This document shows, in pieces, positions 61,893 through 64,000 of a stretch of 64,000 nt of DNA. A program made the translations under genes and the position numbers. The notes below the pieces were generated by a model, which was not told the DNA's origin, made no database searches, and was given only the letters and a program-made list of their open reading frames with translations. How positions within the stretch are numbered: the stretch's first letter is position 1; each line of letters begins with the position of its first letter. The DNA is from Symsagittifera roscoffensis (Eukaryota > Xenacoelomorpha > Acoela > Convolutidae), in assembly GCF_963678635.1 (NCBI RefSeq), contig NC_087068.1, positions 43,053,649 through 43,117,648 of the forward strand, read 5' to 3'.

Positions 61893-62205
61893 AGTGTTCC
61901 GACTTTCGAAGAAAATTATGGAATAGTTGCGCTGGGCTGTTTTTTTTTCTCTAGACAAATTACTAACTGGTAGTTTTTGACGGAGTTTTTACTATATCAT
62001 TCGAAAAGTATTGCTGTCCTGAGCTCAAATTTAAAAAATTATTTCAGTTGTGATTATTTTTTGTAAAGTTATGGGGGTTTAAAGATTGCCAAATTGGTCA
62101 ATTTGAGAAAAATATCGCGCGATATATTTCAAGCTATTAATGCGTGAGCGGAGATTTAATCCGTCTAAGAAGTCGTTCCAAATTGAATTGAGGCAAGCTA
62201 ATTGG
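61893..62205 (+). repeat. Structured hairpin-ended repeat, 5' part
   Basis: 'gttccgactttcgaagaaaa' starts the copy and 'gcgcgatatatttcaagct' marks the middle. It is cut off by another 5' end at 62212. Confidence 0.7.
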
Positions 62206-62211
62206 TCTTAC

Positions 62212-62935
62212 TGTTCCGACTGTCGACGATTTTCGAAGAAAGTGAGGAGTAAATATGCTCGGGGTGGTTTTTTCCGAACAGTTTTAAAAAACTCTGATCC
62301 CTCGGGGTAGCCTGCCATGAGTATGTCTAAAACTGCTTATTTTATTATCTCGCACAACAAAATCTTTCCTACTTGAATTTGTGCAGTTAATTGGTTTTTT
62401 TGTAAGTCAAATTATACACGACTCAAGTTGCAACATTTATTTTTTGATAAAATCAGCTTAAAACTCATTGTTTTGCCAAAATTCACGTTTACCAAAAACT
62501 ATTAGAGACCAAATAAAGGGCAGTCGGATCAACCAAGGTTTTACCCTGATACGAGCATAGCCTGGTTAATGCCATACACGACTCAAATCTAAACACTTAA
62601 GAAAAATATAATTAGACTAAGCTTCAGAGTTTGTCAATATTTCATTTAGTAAAAACTATTCGAGACCAATTAAAGGGCAGTCTGAACATTCAAGGCTTTT
62701 CCCTGATACGAGCAGTCTTGTTAGTGTATTTGATTCTTTGCTATCTGCAGAATAAATCATTGTGTTCTTTACATAAGGTGAAGGGGGATGATTATCAAAA
62801 ATAAAATAACAAAAATTTTGATATTTTTATATTGAAATTTCAGCTTTGTTCAATTTAAACTCTGCTCCGTCGACCTTAGAAAGCAGTCGGAACATTCAGG
62901 GCTTCGATTTGATACGAGCAGTCTTGTTTTTTTTA
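62212..62935 (+). repeat. Cluster of structured-repeat ends
   Basis: A 5' end begins at 62212 ('gttccgactgtcgac'). Three 3' ends follow at about 62518-62570, 62672-62725 and 62878-62930, each with 'gcagtc.gaaca.tc' and 'gatacgagcag'. Spacing suggests nested or tandem insertion of one element into another near its 3' end. Confidence 0.7.
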
Positions 62936-62989
62936 CTGATTTATTAAAGGGGTGTGAAAACTAGGCGATATCAACCATTTAGCGCTTAA

Positions 62990-63510
62990 AGTTTCGTGAA
63001 CTATTCTGGTTTCTAAGAAAGTGCGAAAAATTTATGCTTGGAGTGGTTTTTTTTTCAGTCAATTTTTGACTTTTTAGCCTAAAATTTTTGACGGAAGTTT
63101 TTTAAGATGTAAAATTTTATAGTGTTTTGAGCTCAAATTCAAAAAGATATTTTACTTGTGATCATTTTTTGTAAGACTATAGGGGTTTGAAATTTGCTAA
63201 TTTGTCCAATATGAAATAATTAGCGCACATTTTTTTGCGTTTTTTCTAAGACGCTTAAACGGTTTGATAATGCATTGCAAACTTATGTGAATCAAGTTAT
63301 TTGAAAGCAATAATAGGATACAAGACGTTAAGCACATTCCTATGTAGTTTGCAATAGCGTGAGAAGGAGGATTGGAAAAAAATGAAAAAAATACTTTGTT
63401 TTTAGATTAATGCTTTAGTTTTCAACCATCAAACTTTTAAAATGGCCTTAAAGTGCAGTCGGGACGTTCAAGGATTCGCTCTTATATACGAACAGTCTTA
63501 TTTTTGTGAA
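62990..63510 (+). repeat. Structured hairpin-ended repeat, near-complete copy
   Basis: From 'ggtttctaagaaagtgcgaa' to 'gtgcagtcgggacgttcaag' and 'tatacgaacagtctta'. The internal landmarks 'gagctcaaattcaaaaagat' and 'taggggtttgaaatttgcta' match the other copies. Confidence 0.7.
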
Positions 63511-64000
63511 AGTTCGGACGTGGAAATTAATTTTTGTTTTAACGTATCAAAAAATTGATTTTCATTTTAACGGTAGCAAAAGTTAACGTTTTAGCGTAGG
63601 TTAACAATGCTAAAGAAATCTACTTTGGAACAATTTTGAATTAAATTCTTCATCGGTTTTCATTTTTTAGTTTGTTTTAAGTACCAACGGTTTTTCGAGC
63701 CAGGTTTTATGAGTCTTTGAAAAGCTTAATTTATGCTAGGTATACTTTAATTAGAGCAAACTAGCGTTAGCGTCAATTAATGACTCATCCTCAAAAATTA
63801 ACTTTTGCCGACTGGAAGCGCAACAGGGCAAGTTTTCACAGACAGTTTTCTGCTTTCGAGAACAACGACCTTGTATAACAATAGTTAATTTCACCTGAGA
63901 TGTGCAAATTTTGTCAAGTAATTAATCTCGGGATCATTTAAGTGCGTACTGAGTTGGTTCCAATTATACTGGGTTGGTTTCAGTTATACGACCCAAAAAG
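63511..64000. other. Window end, nothing recognised
   Basis: AT-rich sequence with no clear gene, array or terminal repeat. Confidence 0.4.

Overview
The window is nuclear DNA of an AT-rich, repeat-laden eukaryote, probably an invertebrate animal. The evidence is spliceosomal introns with GT..AG ends and T-rich acceptors, AATAAA signals after stop codons, Gypsy-, BEL/Pao- and LINE-type retroelement relics, and an animal-type membrane acyltransferase fused to an SGNH domain. I cannot name the species. No rRNA, CRISPR or prokaryotic operon structure is visible.

Two host genes can be assembled with matching splice phases. (1) A plus-strand acyltransferase-3/SGNH gene (5833-23157) has exon 1 at 5833-6186, a 14.9-kb intron and a long second exon. 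The intron is a transposon graveyard: a Gypsy relic with a tandemly triplicated 1041-bp pol segment, a triplicated ~1.03-kb repeat, a ~1.3-kb palindrome and a second hairpin. Exon 2 is itself interrupted by a 350-bp inverted-repeat element flanked by a 4-bp target duplication. (2) A plus-strand nitrilase-superfamily gene (51199-59725) has six exons summing to 888 nt (295 aa). Its first intron holds hAT-like repeats and a deleted BEL/Pao element.

A third, minus-strand gene or young pseudogene (26682-28280) has a C-terminus faintly like a BEN domain, plus one in-frame stop and one apparent frameshift. Between 39.4 and 49 kb the minus strand carries decayed coding sequence, including a protein-kinase-like catalytic loop, in a ~3.5-kb tandem duplication followed by a 714-bp tandem duplication.

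Layout: 1-5.1 kb, ~700-bp direct repeats flanking minus-strand retroelement remnants; 5.8-23.2 kb, the acyltransferase gene with its transposon-filled intron; 23.2-26.7 kb, an AT-rich element and a 32-bp minisatellite; 26.7-28.3 kb, the minus-strand gene; 28.4-30.75 kb, a CCTTG-type polypyrimidine array with ~0.7-kb higher-order units; 30.9-32.7 kb, a ~178-bp satellite; 33-34.7 kb, further copies of the same 32-bp minisatellite in the opposite orientation; 35.4-36.8 kb, a 5'-truncated LINE; 38.6-49 kb, duplicated kinase-like relics; 50.3 kb, a tRNA-like SINE or relic; 51.2-59.8 kb, the nitrilase gene; 60-64 kb, hAT-like MITE, G-rich array and many copies of one structured repeat.

The most novel-looking item is that structured repeat family (~490-545 bp, at least ten copies or fragments). 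It has a 5' hairpin starting GTTCCGAC, a matching AGTCGGAAC placed just inside the 3' end, and a 3' CAGGGC/GCCCTG hairpin. This asymmetric layout resembles non-autonomous Helentron-type elements. One 3' end abuts the splice acceptor of nitrilase exon 2.
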